Origin: Platycnemis pennipes
Lineage: Eukaryota > Arthropoda > Insecta > Odonata > Platycnemididae
DNA length: 64,000 nucleotides
Direction of reading: 5' to 3'
Assembly (NCBI GenBank): GCA_933228895.1
Contig: OW121852.1
Location: forward strand, 54,354,872-54,418,871
The position numbers were made by a program, and so were the translations under genes. Within the stretch, counting starts at the first letter, position 1. Each line of letters starts with the position of its first letter. Shown here one piece after another: positions 21,255 through 34,400 of this stretch. A model generated the notes under the pieces. It was not told where the DNA came from. It saw nothing but the letters and a program-made list of their open reading frames with translations, and searched no databases.

Positions 21255-22435
21255 TCCTTACCACGGTTCACAGTAGGGTGGCAGTCGGCGAGGGAAAATG
21301 TCCCTCCATATCTAAATGGTTGATTCTTACACTATTACAAATGTGAAATAACGTATTTCTTTTACTTTTCCACCTGAACACTTTTTCAAAATTTGCTTGA
21401 TAAATGGCAGTCTCTTCAGAGCTGTGCCATAAGCATTTCGAATATGATTACCCCTTCACAGGTATGAGGTAAGAGTGATGCTCAGATATTTAATTAAAAT
21501 TCTCGTAAATTTTAAAACTTAAAACGTAATATCTTAAAACTTAGATTTTCGGAATTTGTTGCTGTACTTGGTTAAGCGACTGGATTGTTATGGTGATTTT
21601 TGTCACCCCCATGTGATTTCATACGTATTATCTTAAGGTGCGCGATGAAAGATATTTACGCTTCGGGTTGTTCGGATTGCATACCTGGCGAGAGGCGGGA
21701 TGTGAAATACGTAGCGGGTCGACGCTTACAGCACGAGAAGTCGCCGAATGCGCGTGAACTCTAGCCGAAGACATGGTACTAATACATTATGGTTTCTTAA
21801 GATAAAGGAACTTCAAACACGTACTACCATTACCTCGAGCAGCTACATATTGTACCTTTCATTAAAAGCACTTATACTCAACACCGAAATAAAAAGGTAT
21901 GTAAACACAGCTGCCATAGTAGGCACCAAAATATTTTTAAATTCAGAATTTCACTGATACTGACCTGTTTTAACATTAAAGTCGTTCTTTCGCCGGCATG
22001 CTCGAACCCACTTTATTCACTTCACTATCATTAGGGAAACGAAAAAACTTAAATTTCCCCTCATCATTTCTATGGCTATTGCTGCAGCCAAATACAGCGC
22101 AGGAAGACATATTCTCCGATGGTATTTGTCCTCAGAGAGTAAAAATACCACCAAAAGCGACTCACCATTCAAAATCCACAATGCTCAACACACGGAATTC
22201 ACTTGGTCTGTCCTCCACACTACGTCACACTATCGAAACTGAGAGGTATCGATATATGACCGAGATGCGCAATGGCCTACCTAATGTATTAGTACCATGG
22301 TCGAAGATACCTTGAGGTGCGGGATGAAAGTGAGAGTAACGTGGGTTACGTGCCCGTAGATGGAGCTCAACCGTGGATGGCCACGGTTGTCAGCAGGGTG
22401 GCATGCGGCGAGGGAACATGTCCCTCCATATCCGC
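21255..22435 (+). repeat. Unclassified repeat with ~55-bp direct terminal blocks
   Basis: A block of about 55 bp at 21258-21312 (CCACGGTTCACAG, AGGGTGGCAGTCGGCGAGGG, TGTCCCTCCATAT) recurs with few changes at 22381-22433. A second pair, AGGTGCGCGATGAAAG (about 21636) and AGGTGCGGGATGAAAG (about 22314), lies between them. This could be a decayed element or an internal duplication; no coding domain is seen. A DRE-like TATCGATA is at 22247-22254. Confidence 0.4.
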
Positions 22436-23265
22436 AATTACCCAGAACCGGGATCTTCCATTTGCGATTAAAAGCAGTGGGAGGATTTAATCGTGATCTA
22501 TCCTTGCCTTAGTGGGAGGGTATAAGAGCATGACCAAGAGTGAATTTCAGTCCGAGAAAGAGAAAATGGCATCCGAGGGTAAAATCGTATCCTTCCCAAC
22601 CCACCCGTAAAAGACGGGGTAATATTCCTAAAAAAAAGAGCCAGAAAATACAATTAGGCTCAATGTGTTGCCTGAGATATATCGCGGCAAAAAAGAGAGA
22701 GAGATTGATGGAGGTAGAGAAAAAGTGGGTGATGATGGAAAGTTGGTGAAAGGAGTTTGATTTGTTGGTTCCGTCATTGCTAGAGAATAATAAGAGTTAC
22801 TGAACGAACGGGAATACGTCTTAGAAGAAAGAGTGGTCGGTTAAATCCCGTTTAAAAGGAATTGTACGAAAATTGAAAGCAGTAGAATGGGGTAGATTGC
22901 TGGGCGTAATGTAGAATAAATTCGGTAGAGTAATTTGTGCATTCACTGATAGGTGCAGGTTGTGTGCAAATTAAGTGAAACAAATACAAGTAACTGAGTT
23001 ACAGTAAAGGTGTTTAGGCTTTTTATTTTCTCTCGGTTTCTGTTGGTTACTTCGTCATTAGTATTCATTCTGTTCATTAAACTTTTCCTGTCCTCACCTA
23101 AAATACCTACAATCCGTTCTCATTCTGTTCCCACTAGGTCCAACTTTCAGCACTTTGCAACAACGACCTCCAGTCCTAACTCTTCATTAACATTTCCTTA
23201 GCAATCTTACCTCGGATTCTATTTATACGGTCCCTGCCATTACTGAGTACTTCTCTCTTTCCCGC
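22436..23265. other. Intergenic stretch without recognised features
   Basis: Short Lys-rich and Phe/Ser-rich chance frames only. Confidence 0.35.
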
Positions 23266-23350
23266 CGGTCGTGGTAGTCTTATCGGTTGCACGCCGGTCT
23301 GGTAAAATAAAGGTCGCGTGTCCGAATCCCTCCTGGGGACTGGGTTTCGT
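23266..23350 (+). mobile_element. tRNA-like SINE head fragment (second family)
   Basis: GGTCGTGGTAGTCTTATCGG is followed about 40 bp later by a B-box-like GTGTCCGAATCCC, in the order expected of a tRNA-derived SINE head. A partial echo of its middle (GGTTGCACACCGGTCT) recurs at 23472-23487. The cloverleaf is not intact. Confidence 0.4.
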
Positions 23351-25539
23351 TATTTTCTTAGGATTTGGCCTAGGATTAAGATAGACGGTGTAATATAACC
23401 TTAGCAATTTCAGCACCTTGAAGCCTAATACTATTGTGTACCACTAAACAAATCCCTCCTACGGATATCTTTGGTTGCACACCGGTCTTGGTTCACTGTG
23501 CTTCCAAGCAAGTTAATTTCTCCCCCTTTTTCAGTTAAAGCCCCACTGTCAACTTGCAACTGTTCCCGAGGAATAACTTACGTCTAGTGTTCGTACGAGC
23601 AGTCGCAATACAATATATATGGAACCAAAATGGTAGCGCATCCATTAAAACGACTTCAACCCATTAGGGTGACAGACTTACCAACACATTTGGGACTAAT
23701 AAGCTTTCATAAGTTGATTTCGCCAACAGTCTTCGCGGAAGTGAGATTCAGCCGCTGGCAATGAACTTATTTGGGTACTAAATCCACTCGCTTCTCGTTT
23801 TTCAGTTGAAGTAGCGCAGTCGTTTTGATGCCCGGCGGATTTAGTTCGCCTCTCTCCTTCGTCGTCTTCGCCTCGCGCACACACCATGGCTTTGGCGACG
23901 GGCAATGCCTCCGCAAAACCATTCCACGTGAACTCGCTCAGGAATCGGATGCGGGAGCGAAAATGAAAAAAAAACGGGGAAAAGAAAAAACTCCGTGGAA
24001 GTGGGTCGCGGGTTATGTGGCGGTGGGGAGGCAAGATTGACTCGGCGGCGGCATTTCTCGCTTCATTGTGTCCGCCCTCCTCCCAGCGGCAGCGCGGGGG
24101 AATCTTTTGTTTCGCACTCTCCCTCGTTATCATTCCGTCACACACTTCGCGCCAGCGCAGGTTCCCTCCGCTCCGCCGAAACTCACGCGCGCCCCTCTTT
24201 CTTCTCCGCACCCCTTTCCCACCGGCCAGGACCGCGTCCCCGCCCACTTCCTTTCCCCTGCGGTGCCCGCCGCACCCTGCACCCACCCCTGTCGCCTGGG
24301 TCCCTCTCTCGCATCCCACTCACTTTGATCCTATCATCGCGCGAGACCCTCACTCGCTTCATTCGTGCATACTTCTGTGTGTGCATCCGTATGGAAATTA
24401 TTTGTGTGAGTCTATCTTTTGAGTTCACGCCTGCGGATGAAAAAAAAATTATTTAGCTCTGCGCAAAGAGTTCTTGAGACGTTTCAGCGGTCAGGCCGTC
24501 TAAATCTTTGGCCGTCGAAGGAGGCTGAGAGTCATCTCCACTGGTGAACAATCCTATGATTGGTTTTACGTAGCTCTCCTTTTGCTTCTCCTATCTGCCT
24601 ACCCCTTCATATTTAAGTTACAGTTTTTGATATATTTTACTACTTGCTCCATACATATTTCATACGAGATCAAATTCTTCCCATTCACTTTGACCTCGAC
24701 GGCTGTCTTCATCAGGCTATCATGCCTAGGGATATGGACGATCAGATTGCGTTTCTCCTCTTAACTCTACATCTTCTCTTTTCTCCCTCTTCTCTTAAGA
24801 ATATCTTTATTTATTACCGGTTGAATCCATTTAAGCGATATCGTTCTCCTCTAAAACCTCATTTAAAATGCTTATAGTGATGCCTTTTCCGCTGCCATTG
24901 TCGTCCATTCCTCACGTTCCTAGCATGCACTTGGTGCATATTCTATTGAAGGGCTCGCTTTACTTCCAGCTGTGAGTAGATTCTTCTTGGGTGGAATGCC
25001 CTCTACGCCTGTGGTAGTCTTCTCATTCTTCCTTGCTTCGTCCATCGCTGGTTACTCTGCTTCCCAGATAGCTCTGCTATTTCACTTCTTAGAAGTTTAA
25101 GAATAAGTATTTTTTCCCTTCGTTTTTTGTTTAGGTTTATGCACATAAGCTTACACTCTCTCACTCGCGAGATGAGCGTTGGCAATGTGCGAATAAGTTT
25201 TAGTGGGCAGTGGAGGGAAGCATCCGTATGTGTGATAGTATGAGATTGCTGGAGGCATGATTTCGTTTCAGTTCTCGGCTCGGGATTCCTCCCGCGCGGA
25301 ACGTATAATTTCCTGTTGCTTTGAAAATGATTATTCGCTATCTCAGTTCGCTTATCAGGATCATCCACATTATTCAAAGCATTTCTTCTCTTAAATCTAC
25401 TTCACGAGCTTATTTAACTGCGTGAAATTTCGCTTCTGACCACATGCCGAAATAAATAGTAATTTCAGCGTAAATCCACAAGAAATTTATTTACATCTAT
25501 TATCGCGAAACCGTCATGAACGCAAGCTTCATTAGGTTA
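23351..25539. other. Intergenic stretch with a GC-rich island
   Basis: About 23830-24340 is strongly GC- and CpG-rich and pyrimidine-biased on the + strand, unlike its AT-rich neighbours, so it may be a promoter-type island. Long frames on both strands there are Arg-, Pro- or Ser-rich by composition and have no motif. About 24600-25100 may contain a much decayed LINE on the - strand, but I could not find a diagnostic motif. Confidence 0.35.
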
Positions 25540-25547
25540 CTCTAAGG

Positions 25548-25945
25548 TAGGGGTTCCCAAACTTTTTTGTACTCCTGTTAAAATGGAAACCTTCCACGCC
25601 CCCCCCCCTTCACAGTAAATTTTGTGGGCATGTGAAAAAAACAAGCATCACATTGAAAAAAACATGCATTTTTAGTATCCCAAAATACAACATTATAAGT
25701 TTCAATTTAAAGAAATACTGTTAAGAGAAAAACATCGAGAAAAAGCTATATATTTTTGCTATAAAAGAGTTGTATACAAGTGCATTGTTAAGTTTTCGAA
25801 ACATCAAGGTTGATTTTTAAAATCCACACCATAAAATTAGTTAAAGAAATGTATGGATTTTATTTACTTAGAGATTTTTATTTTTAACTGGTCTCGCGCT
25901 CACGCCCCTCTGGGGGGGGTGCGCCCCCCATTTTGGGAACCCCTG
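25548..25945 (+). mobile_element. hAT-type MITE with perfect 8-bp target duplication
   Basis: The 398-bp element starts TAGGGGTTCCCAAAC and ends TTTGGGAACCCCTG, the canonical hAT/Charlie-like terminal sequence. Identical CTCTAAGG octamers flank it at 25540-25547 and 25946-25953. The interior is AT-rich and non-coding, with subterminal C-runs (25601-25610) and G-runs (25912-25919). Confidence 0.92.
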
Positions 25946-25984
25946 CTCTAAGGAGACCTGAGAATGTAAAAGTCGGCCGTATTT

Positions 25985-26395
25985 TGATTGCTCCACCTAC
26001 GCATCCCTTTGCTAAGCTGCCTATTATATTCTCTTATCATAAAATGTCATTTTAAATCTAACTGTACGACGATATATCTCTCTCATCTTAATTATTCTGT
26101 CAAATCTAGCATAAAATGTAGGGGTTATCAATGTATATCTAACATATTCAGTAAACCTACCATTTTAAATTTCTTCAGGACATTTAATCGGCATTTTAAC
26201 CGACGATCGAATGATTTCCATTCTAATTCTTCTATTGATTTTAATACACTGCTAAATTATCTTAACACCTTTTAACAAACCTAGCTGCGCTAGGTAGCAC
26301 ACTTTCTAGTTCTGCGATCAAACCTGATTCTGGCTGCATATTCTAGGTGGGGCCTACATCGAGCATTATTGCTATCTCAGGGTATTCTCCGTGCA
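25985..26395 (-). mobile_element. LINE 3' fragment
   Basis: On the - strand, GGCCCCACCTAGAATATGCAG encodes RPHLEYAA, the conserved motif of non-LTR reverse transcriptases of this family. It is followed by blocks shared with 40370-40670 (GGAAATCATT, ATTTTATGCTAGATTTGACAG, AGATTTAAAATGACATTT). Frames are broken. Confidence 0.65.
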
Positions 26396-29339
26396 ACATT
26401 TATTGTTGTTGATGTGATTTCTTGAATTTCATGTCATGTTTTAGTATCAAGTTGGTAATCATTTTTATCTATGTGGTTCATCCTAAGATACGGAATGTCC
26501 GATCCTGAATTTTATAGTCCACACTTTTATCATTAAAACTTGGTATAAAAATCTTAAGAACTTAATTTCATATTTGCTATCTAAGTGGTCCCCATATACC
26601 TCAAACGTAGGAACTCATTCACAGCCAATAAAGTACTTGTGACCAAATATCACCACATGTAACCAGCAGGATAATTTATTTTGAATAGACATTTAACATT
26701 TGATTGAATTTTAATATTTGCATCATTCCCAGACGTGGTGGAGACCATAACAAACCTCAGAAAAGCAGGTATATCTTTGTCCGAGTCTAAGGATACCATT
26801 TCCCTTATGATTGCACTAAGGTGTACATAGGAAAAAAGGCAGTACCATTGAAACCAGGTTAAACGAGTACAAACGAAATCGACGTCTGAGAAAGACGGAA
26901 AAATCAACCATCGATGCATTACCATGGACCATTCCTCCAATTGCCATGAACCAAAAGTATTCGCCAACTCCCAAGGGCGCTGTTGGTTATTGGAAGGAAA
27001 GCCGTAGAAGGAATGGAAAGGAAGTCATGGAAATGTTAGAAGAGAAAAAAGCAATACACGACCTTACACAAGGAGTTAGGTTAAGGAATGCATTTAGCAA
27101 GATTTACGGAAATGTAGATTACATATGTAAGCTTAAAATACAAAACTTATTTGTACTAGTAAAGGTGGAAGCCGCCAAACGCGGTGCAAAAAATGGGTCT
27201 ATTCGGAGTAGAATGGTTAAATAAATTTTTATTGAACATGGAGTCAAGTGATAGAAAACACTTGAATCCCTGCCATAGTAAAAAGTCATCTCAGCCTTAA
27301 AGTCTGAGCCTTACCTTAATTAAGACCTCTGCCAAGTGCATTGTTCTGTATTTCGTATGCTATTCCAATTGATAAGTTCTTTCAATCTCTTCTCTAGACA
27401 TTTCGTTTTCTTACCTTTGCTTGGAATATTTTCCATTTCTCTTATATTTTCTTGTATTAAACTAAGTTGGTATGCTAGACTATCGAGAATTACTGCTATA
27501 CCGCACGGCGATATGTCAATTACCATTAGAGAAGTAATATCACTGTGCGACATGGATATTTTAGCCAAAACGATTCAACGCTGTGCGACATCAAGCATTA
27601 TCATATGACACTTATGATTTACATTGCGCGGAGTAGGTGTATTTACAGTTTTTTATATGAAGTTTTTGATATAAAAATGATTATGAGCAGGATGATGGAG
27701 TGGTATCACCTAATTTGTTAGCCTCGACGTTTTAATTCTAACGTCACTGTCCGTTCAAAACCTGTCTCTGATCCACAACCAAGAACAAAAAAATCCCTAG
27801 TGAGGTTAATGAATGCTGGAGACGTTTTACTCCTCTCGGCGCTGGCGCAGTTTGAAATTCTTTGTTCGTCATTTATTTTTTCGTTTCCATTCGTGCTCGG
27901 GCACTAAAGACCAATTATAACTACTAACGGGTTCTTTTTTGTCTCACCACTGTTATCAAAAGTTTGCTGATACCCTTCACCCGTCAATATTTGAATCAAC
28001 CAGACTTCACTTTTTTATTGCGGAGAGTTTTAAATCTCTGATTCGTTTTCGCTGGTCCTTCCATTTACATTCCTGGAAATTTCATCCGTGAATTTGGCCG
28101 AGGCAACGTCCTTTATTATATTTGTTTTTTTTTGTCTAGCGGAAAATTTGGGTGCCAAATGTTTGTCATTAATGACTGACAATACATTTCATTCATGGTT
28201 TTTTGCCTTTTTAAGGAGACTACATCACCTTCGATTCTTATGAAACGTAGTATTGCTTTCCCGCATTGTTAGGGAGATTGATCAAGGTGAGAGTGAATAT
28301 TACAAATTATCTCGGGTTTGGAGAATTGATTTCGTTTGCCATTGGAAAATTGGAAAAATAATACAATCAGACTGATCAATCAAACCTCAGAAACTCAGAA
28401 AGGTGTTCGTGTAGTAGTTTTAATCCCGCTGAGTTGAAGTAGTTTTTTTATATGGATTTCCTTCAAGTATAGTACATTTCACATGGAACTTTTCGGTTGC
28501 TTTGAAACTAGGAGAATGCCACACTTAAGTTCAGAGGGGACCACGCCCGCTATTAAAAATGCACTCCGGAATTGGGGCATGCAATTGTTAAGATGTGTAA
28601 CGATGCTGATAAAGTACGATATCACGGCACCAAGTTAAAATTTCTACTCTCTTAAGGCAAAAATAAAATATGTCTGATTTAATTAGCAGCAGTCATAACG
28701 ATTTTGAAGATTATTATTCGACAAATAATACACGAAGCTAGTGGTCTCATGAAAAGCGTATCCTATTATCCAGAACCAATGGTTTATCAACACTATAACT
28801 TTATGCATGACGGAACATGAATTAATATGTTCAACTCTCCTAATATTGTAGTGCATATGAGAATCACTTGTTTTAAATGACAGCACTTTTACTGTCCATT
28901 TATTAAAATTTGGAGGTTTGATAAGTCATGTGTATCATGTTCAAGCAAAATATCAGTAGGTATTATTTCTAAATCGGTTCCAAAGTGTATTTCAAACCTG
29001 ACTTGTGCCCTTCTGTGCACCTATAGTTATGAAATGTTGAAGCGACTGTGGATTTCGCATCATCGAAAAATTCAGTAAACGTCAAATGACCAAAGACGTT
29101 AGACCAAATGCCATTATTGTTTTTTTGTATTACTACCAATAAAATTTTTATCTCATTTATTTGTGTTTTTTCCCACCATATCTGGGAATTTCCACCGTCA
29201 TCAAACTTAAATTATTTGCTGTTGTGACAGTGATTCTCGCCTAAAAATGAATTTATTCAGCATTTGGCAATTTTTATTGCCGAATGTATTGTATGCCCCT
29301 GGACTTTTCGGTTCAGTATAAGGATTCAACTCCATTTGC
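26396..29339. other. Non-coding stretch with unrecognised short frames
   Basis: Frames at 26650-26967 (-), 26946-27224 (+) and 27320-27608 (both strands) are 80-105 codons long, but none shows a known domain. The + frame at 26946 is basic and Lys-rich and ends at an AATAAATTTTTATT stretch (27221), so a short expressed relic is conceivable. Confidence 0.25.
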
Positions 29340-29637
29340 TTGGGGGTCGTGGTGGCGTAGTGGGTACCTACAGCACTGAGCTACTGACCGGAGGATCCCG
29401 GGTTCACTGTCCGCGTTCTACTACCGGGGAAGAGCCTTTCTGGACACCTCCCACCAAAAATCCTCGCGACTCGATATTCTGCATTTCAGAACTTCGTAGG
29501 AAGTCACAGGTGGCCCAGGGAAAGGAACTGGCCCTCCTACCCTGAGGGAGTGAATTTCACACGCCGATGGCTTAGTATGGGGTGAGCTCTACCCTCACCT
29601 ATCAAAAACCAACCTTCGGGTTGAAAACACCTTTTTT
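29340..29637 (+). mobile_element. tRNA-derived SINE (same family as 6625-6879)
   Basis: The head GGGGGTCGTGGTGGCGTAGT carries an A-box region, and GGTTCACTGTCC lies in the B-box position near 29400. The body shares CACAGGTGGCCCAGGGAAAG and ACCAACCTTCGGGTTGAA with the other copy. The target duplication is CCATTTGC at 29332-29339 and 29638-29645. A short T-run (29632-29637) forms the 3' end. Confidence 0.88.
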
Positions 29638-29645
29638 CCATTTGC

Positions 29646-30703
29646 CTTTTTAGGGTGAACCTAACATGTAATCTTTCAAGTAATCTTGTTTCAGATTGGT
29701 AACAATTGTCTCCTAATCCGTTGACCGTCCTTTCTTATCTCGTGGAACTGAATACCTTGGCTAGGTTGCAATCGCTCTTGGTCCAGTATCGTTTTGCATT
29801 ATTATTTATGACACAAGAGAATTCGGAATTGATGTAGGACTTTGGAATGCAATCATTTGGAATGATTGTCATGACTATGGAGGCGTTAATTTTATCTAAA
29901 CTTCATCTTTTTAGGAGAAATGGAAACTTTGCTTCGAGAATTTCGAGCACATGTATTTATAGTGTAGTTACTGAAATATTCCTCTTTTGTCATCATCCCT
30001 TTTCATCACGTACTCAAACCAATTAAGCCTTTATTCTTGGACCTTCTTGGATATATGCCCTACTCCACTCATTTCACTATTGGCATCATTCCTTATCCTA
30101 ATTTTTTTGTGTTTTATACATCGTCCATCTATGTATTCTCATCTCAGGCACGTTCAGATATTGAAGTAAAAAAATGATAAATCATCAAAGACATCTTTAG
30201 AAACGTACTTTAAAAGGTGCATTATTTTTTAAATAAAAAAAAATGTATCCTTCAAGATGAATTTTATTTGCCTGTCGTCTCATACGAGTACAAGTGCGCT
30301 ACGTTATTTCGGCCGTGGTGCTGATTTCCTCAATTTGAATTTAATACATTGTGAGGGACAACACTCGATAATGGTTTACACCTATCATTTTACTGTGCTA
30401 AAATGATTTGAGTGCCAACATATTTTCGACAGAAATTTTTTAAAACGCAGTCATTTTTTGTCTGAGTTTCACCAAATGAAAGGAGGAATAATGGTGATTC
30501 CACGTGAATGGCGGCATTTACTAGAGTAGTTACACTAATGCGGTTACCCCTAGCGCTCTTTTTAACTAAATAATAATCACTATATTGTGATAACACAGTC
30601 TGTGGGCATTTCTTACGGGATAATTATGTAATGTAAACGTGCATCTGCATTAATGAGGTGCGCGTATATATTATTAGTGATTGTTTTTGTTACACGAGGC
30701 AAT
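29646..30703. other. Non-coding stretch, possibly with decayed LINE pieces
   Basis: Nothing can be firmly placed. The part around 29980-30170 has the pyrimidine-rich look of antisense LINE sequence, but I found no diagnostic motif. Confidence 0.3.
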
Positions 30704-30743
30704 TTTTACAAATTTTCATGCAATAGCATGAAAATTTGTAAAA
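30704..30743. repeat. Perfect hairpin, 18-bp arms, 4-base loop
   Basis: TTTTACAAATTTTCATGC and its exact complement flank the loop AATA. The preceding TTACACGAGGCAATTTTTAC resembles the terminal region of the family A MITEs (TTTACACGGTGCAATTTTTT), so this may be a shortened relative of them. Confidence 0.75.
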
Positions 30744-31439
30744 TTCGTATGTAATGTAAAAATTTGTAGCATGAAATTCATATTATTCAGATTTCAATCA
30801 TATTTAATGACATGAAATCATGTCCGATATTTGTTCTCATTTTATTGGTTCATCACAGTTACCACTATTGTCCGCTACTTATGACGATTAATTTTAGCGT
30901 TTAATTTAAATCGCAAAATTACATACCATACCATCGGGAATTGATCTGCATTTTTTTTGCGTACATTTGATTATTTCATAATATAACATTTTCTATAAAA
31001 TAAATCGTTTCGCTTGTATTAAGCCACTAAATTGAACTTCAAATTGCAGGCGATGTAATAGATTTAGGTTGAGAAGCATATTATGGTTGATATCACCGCC
31101 GCTGTATTGGGTGGAGTATCCATGTATCAAAATGGTTTACATAAAGTATTACGTACTACCAAAGGTAAAACTCATCAATTCTTAATTTTATCGTAAAACT
31201 ATCGTAGTGATATGTAGGATTGGAGAGGGGGTTGGTGGTTAGCCAAATCATAACTATGTTTCGGAGGAGGTTTCAGTTGTCAACCTATTTCAGGCGCAAT
31301 TGAAATGCTCAGATCATGCAAAAATATGGGGTTTAATCATGTGTTGGTGGCTGTACTTGGTTTCTTGAAATGTTTCGCTGTTACGTACATTTTCATCACT
31401 TTTCCCATTCCCTCTTTCTCTTTACTTTTTGAATACCTT

Positions 31440-34400
31440 TCCGCTGGCGGGGAATGAATGTGGGGGGATACCAAGGTCTTAATTTCGTCTTCCGAAGTTA
31501 GTACCTGTTCGTCTGTTTGCATTCGCCACTTTTCCCCGTGCCTACCCCCCTCCCTCACCACCCCTTCTCTCCGCACTCTGTTTTCCACCGCGTCGCTGCT
31601 CTTCGTAAACCCACCCTTCCTCGCCCATTCTAAACTCTTCCATTCGCGTACCCACCACTACCAACCCTTTGCTTCCGCTCCTCCTCTCACCCACCCCAAA
31701 CCATCCCCCTCCCTCTCTCTGTTTCTCACCCCCCTCTCGATTTCCCCTCCCTCCCCGAAACCCTCCTCCCGGCCGCACACTGGCTCCATCGCTCTTTATC
31801 CCCTGTTGCGTGTGGGGGCATTTATAGTTTGCCGACGCGCCGCTCTCCTCCCCGTGGCGTCGTCATCGCCTTATCGCGCGCGCGCTGGTGGAAAGGGGGA
31901 GGGGGAGGGATGTGGGTGTAGGGTGAGTGTGTATGTGTGTGTGTGAGTGGGAGGTAGGAAGAGCGGGGAGACAAGGGGGTTTCCCACTGCCCTGGGTAAG
32001 GCGCGGGAGTGTGGGGCGGGCCGGATGGGGATGGGAGGGATAGGGGCGGCGCGGCGTAAGGGGAGGGTGGGCGTTCGAGGCAGGCCCCAGTGCCCCTCGG
32101 GGTCGAGCCCCGGGATGACGAGTGCTCGGACGACGAAGATCGCCCTCACATAGCTGGGGATTCCCAGCCGTGAGAGAGTGAGTTATCCACATATACGCAT
32201 ACAAAGAGAGAGAAAAGAGGGAGCAATGTCCGCCACCTCCGTGTCCTCGCCCTTTCATCATCTCCCGCCCCCGCCGGCGACGTCTCCGTACCCGCTCGCC
32301 TCGACGTCGTCTGTCGCCGCGACGCCCCACCCGGCCGCCGCCTTGCTGCTGGCCGCGGCGGCCGCCAACGCACCCAACTCCTCCCTCGACCAGGACTACG
32401 GTAAGAGGGAAGGAAGTGAAGGAAGGGGAGCGCCATCTCACGGTGGCCTCCCCGTATTTTCCCTCCTTTTCTTTCTGCGTTTACATCAACGGCGACATTT
32501 CACCCTGCGATCGGCCGCAATGGCGAGTCGGAGAGGGCTCTAAGTCGCCAGAATTTACTTGTGCACTCGTGAGTACTGTCCGATGTGAAAGAAATCATGT
32601 GCCATCTGGACTGATTGGCTGTTAGCTCTCTCTTGTGTTTCGTACTATGCGAGGGTAGCAGGAGATTTCAAAATCTACGAGTCCATCTTACTTTACTAAG
32701 GTGGTCGAATGCTGTGAGGAAGATCAGTAATATTTACGGTGTTATAGGTCAACTTGTTACGCTTCTCAAAGTCCTGTACATAAGCGATTTTAGGAGCTCT
32801 TTTTTTAATTACTTCAACAACCGAGTTGTTTGTTCTTCTCTCTCTTAAAATTTTTTATCTCGGGGGTGGAAAAAAGAGACGCAACCTCTAGAATCCTTTA
32901 TGATTTTTTCATAGAGATTCCAGAATCCTGTTGCTCCTTCCGGATCCGCAGGCGACCAACTCCTCTCGTTCATTCACCTATGAAAGCGTGACTGAGAGTT
33001 CATGATCCCAGGACTTAAATATTTCGGTTCCGTGACCTCGTTGTCCGAGTGCACCCCGGGACGAATTTTGGACCCTGGGGCAACATGGGGAAACGATTGG
33101 AACAGTGAAGCCCTCTCTCCCCGTGGACCGGTGTGACTCCTTCGTGCTTCGGTATTTTTCATCGGGGAGCTGTTGTGCTCGGTTGCGGGCGTGCGATCCG
33201 CTGTGACGACCCTGTGTTTCAGGAGTGTCGGAGTCGGCGCCGAGTTTTCCTCCCCACGTCCGCCTCCTATACAGTACCTCCCACGATCACTTCCGCCTAC
33301 GCGTTCCACATCTGTTGACGCGTCGGAAGGGGGGGTAGGTTGGGCGAAAGGGACCTCTTCCCCTTGCCCCCCTACCCGCCCTGTGCCCTCCGAGGAAGGA
33401 TGTCGCTCGCGTCTCGACCGTGTCTGTCATTTCGTGCAAATTCATCGACTTTTGACTACTAAGGAATTCTCACGAACCTTTGAAGGTAGTTCATACAGGT
33501 ACGATAATTAGATTTTTTCCGATGCTATACTTGAAAACAGTACAAACTAAGAGTAATGAAAAGGTGTCGAAAGAAATGTCCTTGTTGGCCTTTTTTATTC
33601 CTCTCTTCTTTCTCACCCCCTTCTCGTGGCTGGTTGTTTAGCACCCTCCGCCACGTACGCATTTGCGATGGTTCTCAATGCGATACATTCATTTGCATTA
33701 TACTCGTTATGGCACGTGAAAAGGGGAGGCAAGTGATGGAGATAGGATGTGAAAATGGTGGAAAGGGATACATGCTGAGGTACATAGTAACAAGGTCAGA
33801 TCGTATGTTTAGAATGCTGATCAGGAAAAATAAAATCTTGAATATTTACTTTCAGTTTTTTCGCTGCCTAATCCTATTTGGTGTTAATTAGTGGTTTTCA
33901 TTTCTTAATTTGTACGCAGAGGTGATATCCATTCGGCTCGTCGTGGACCGAGCGAGTCAGTTCATGATTGGAGTGGTTAGAGCGGTGAGGAGAGCGAGAG
34001 TAGGAAGGGGAAGAAAGGAGCTGCGGAGCTCGCTTCCGTGCACGTGTCCCAGCGAAACTGCGAAGATGCCCCAACCCCACCCCTTAGAGGAGAGGGGAGT
34101 CGGCGTGGATCTCCCGAAAATTCAATCGATAATCGAAGCGATTAAGGGAAGATTTACGCGAACTCCCCAAAGAGAGAGAGCGTGTGCACCCACGAAGTGT
34201 GCGCCAGAATCGTGCGGAGAGTGTTTTTGAAGCGTCCGAGGAGAGGTCGACGCAAATGGTTCGAGAGGAGCAACGAGGAAGGAGAGAGGGGGAAGGGAAA
34301 GAGACAGACCGGAAGTGGAAGGCGAGGCAGAGTGATGGGGGGAGGTAGTGGAAGGGGAGGGGGAGAGGGTCAGTCAGGTAGCAATGAGGAGGTCAGCGAC

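Noticed and set aside
23696..24319. 207-codon open frame on the - strand
   Set aside because: The translation is Arg/Gly-rich by composition and no motif is seen. It lies in a GC-rich patch where several frames on both strands are open by chance.
24560..25020. Decayed LINE on the - strand
   Set aside because: The composition is suggestive, but I could not identify a reverse-transcriptase or tail motif, so it is not listed as an element.
26946..27224. 92-codon basic frame ending near an AATAAA
   Set aside because: No family motif is recognisable, the opposite strand is also open nearby, and there are no supporting splice or promoter signals.
31863..32441. 192-codon - strand frame and other long frames in the GC-rich region
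   Set aside because: The residues are low-complexity Arg, Pro, His and Ser, and they overlap the better-supported first exon on the + strand, which has an ATG and a strong splice donor.
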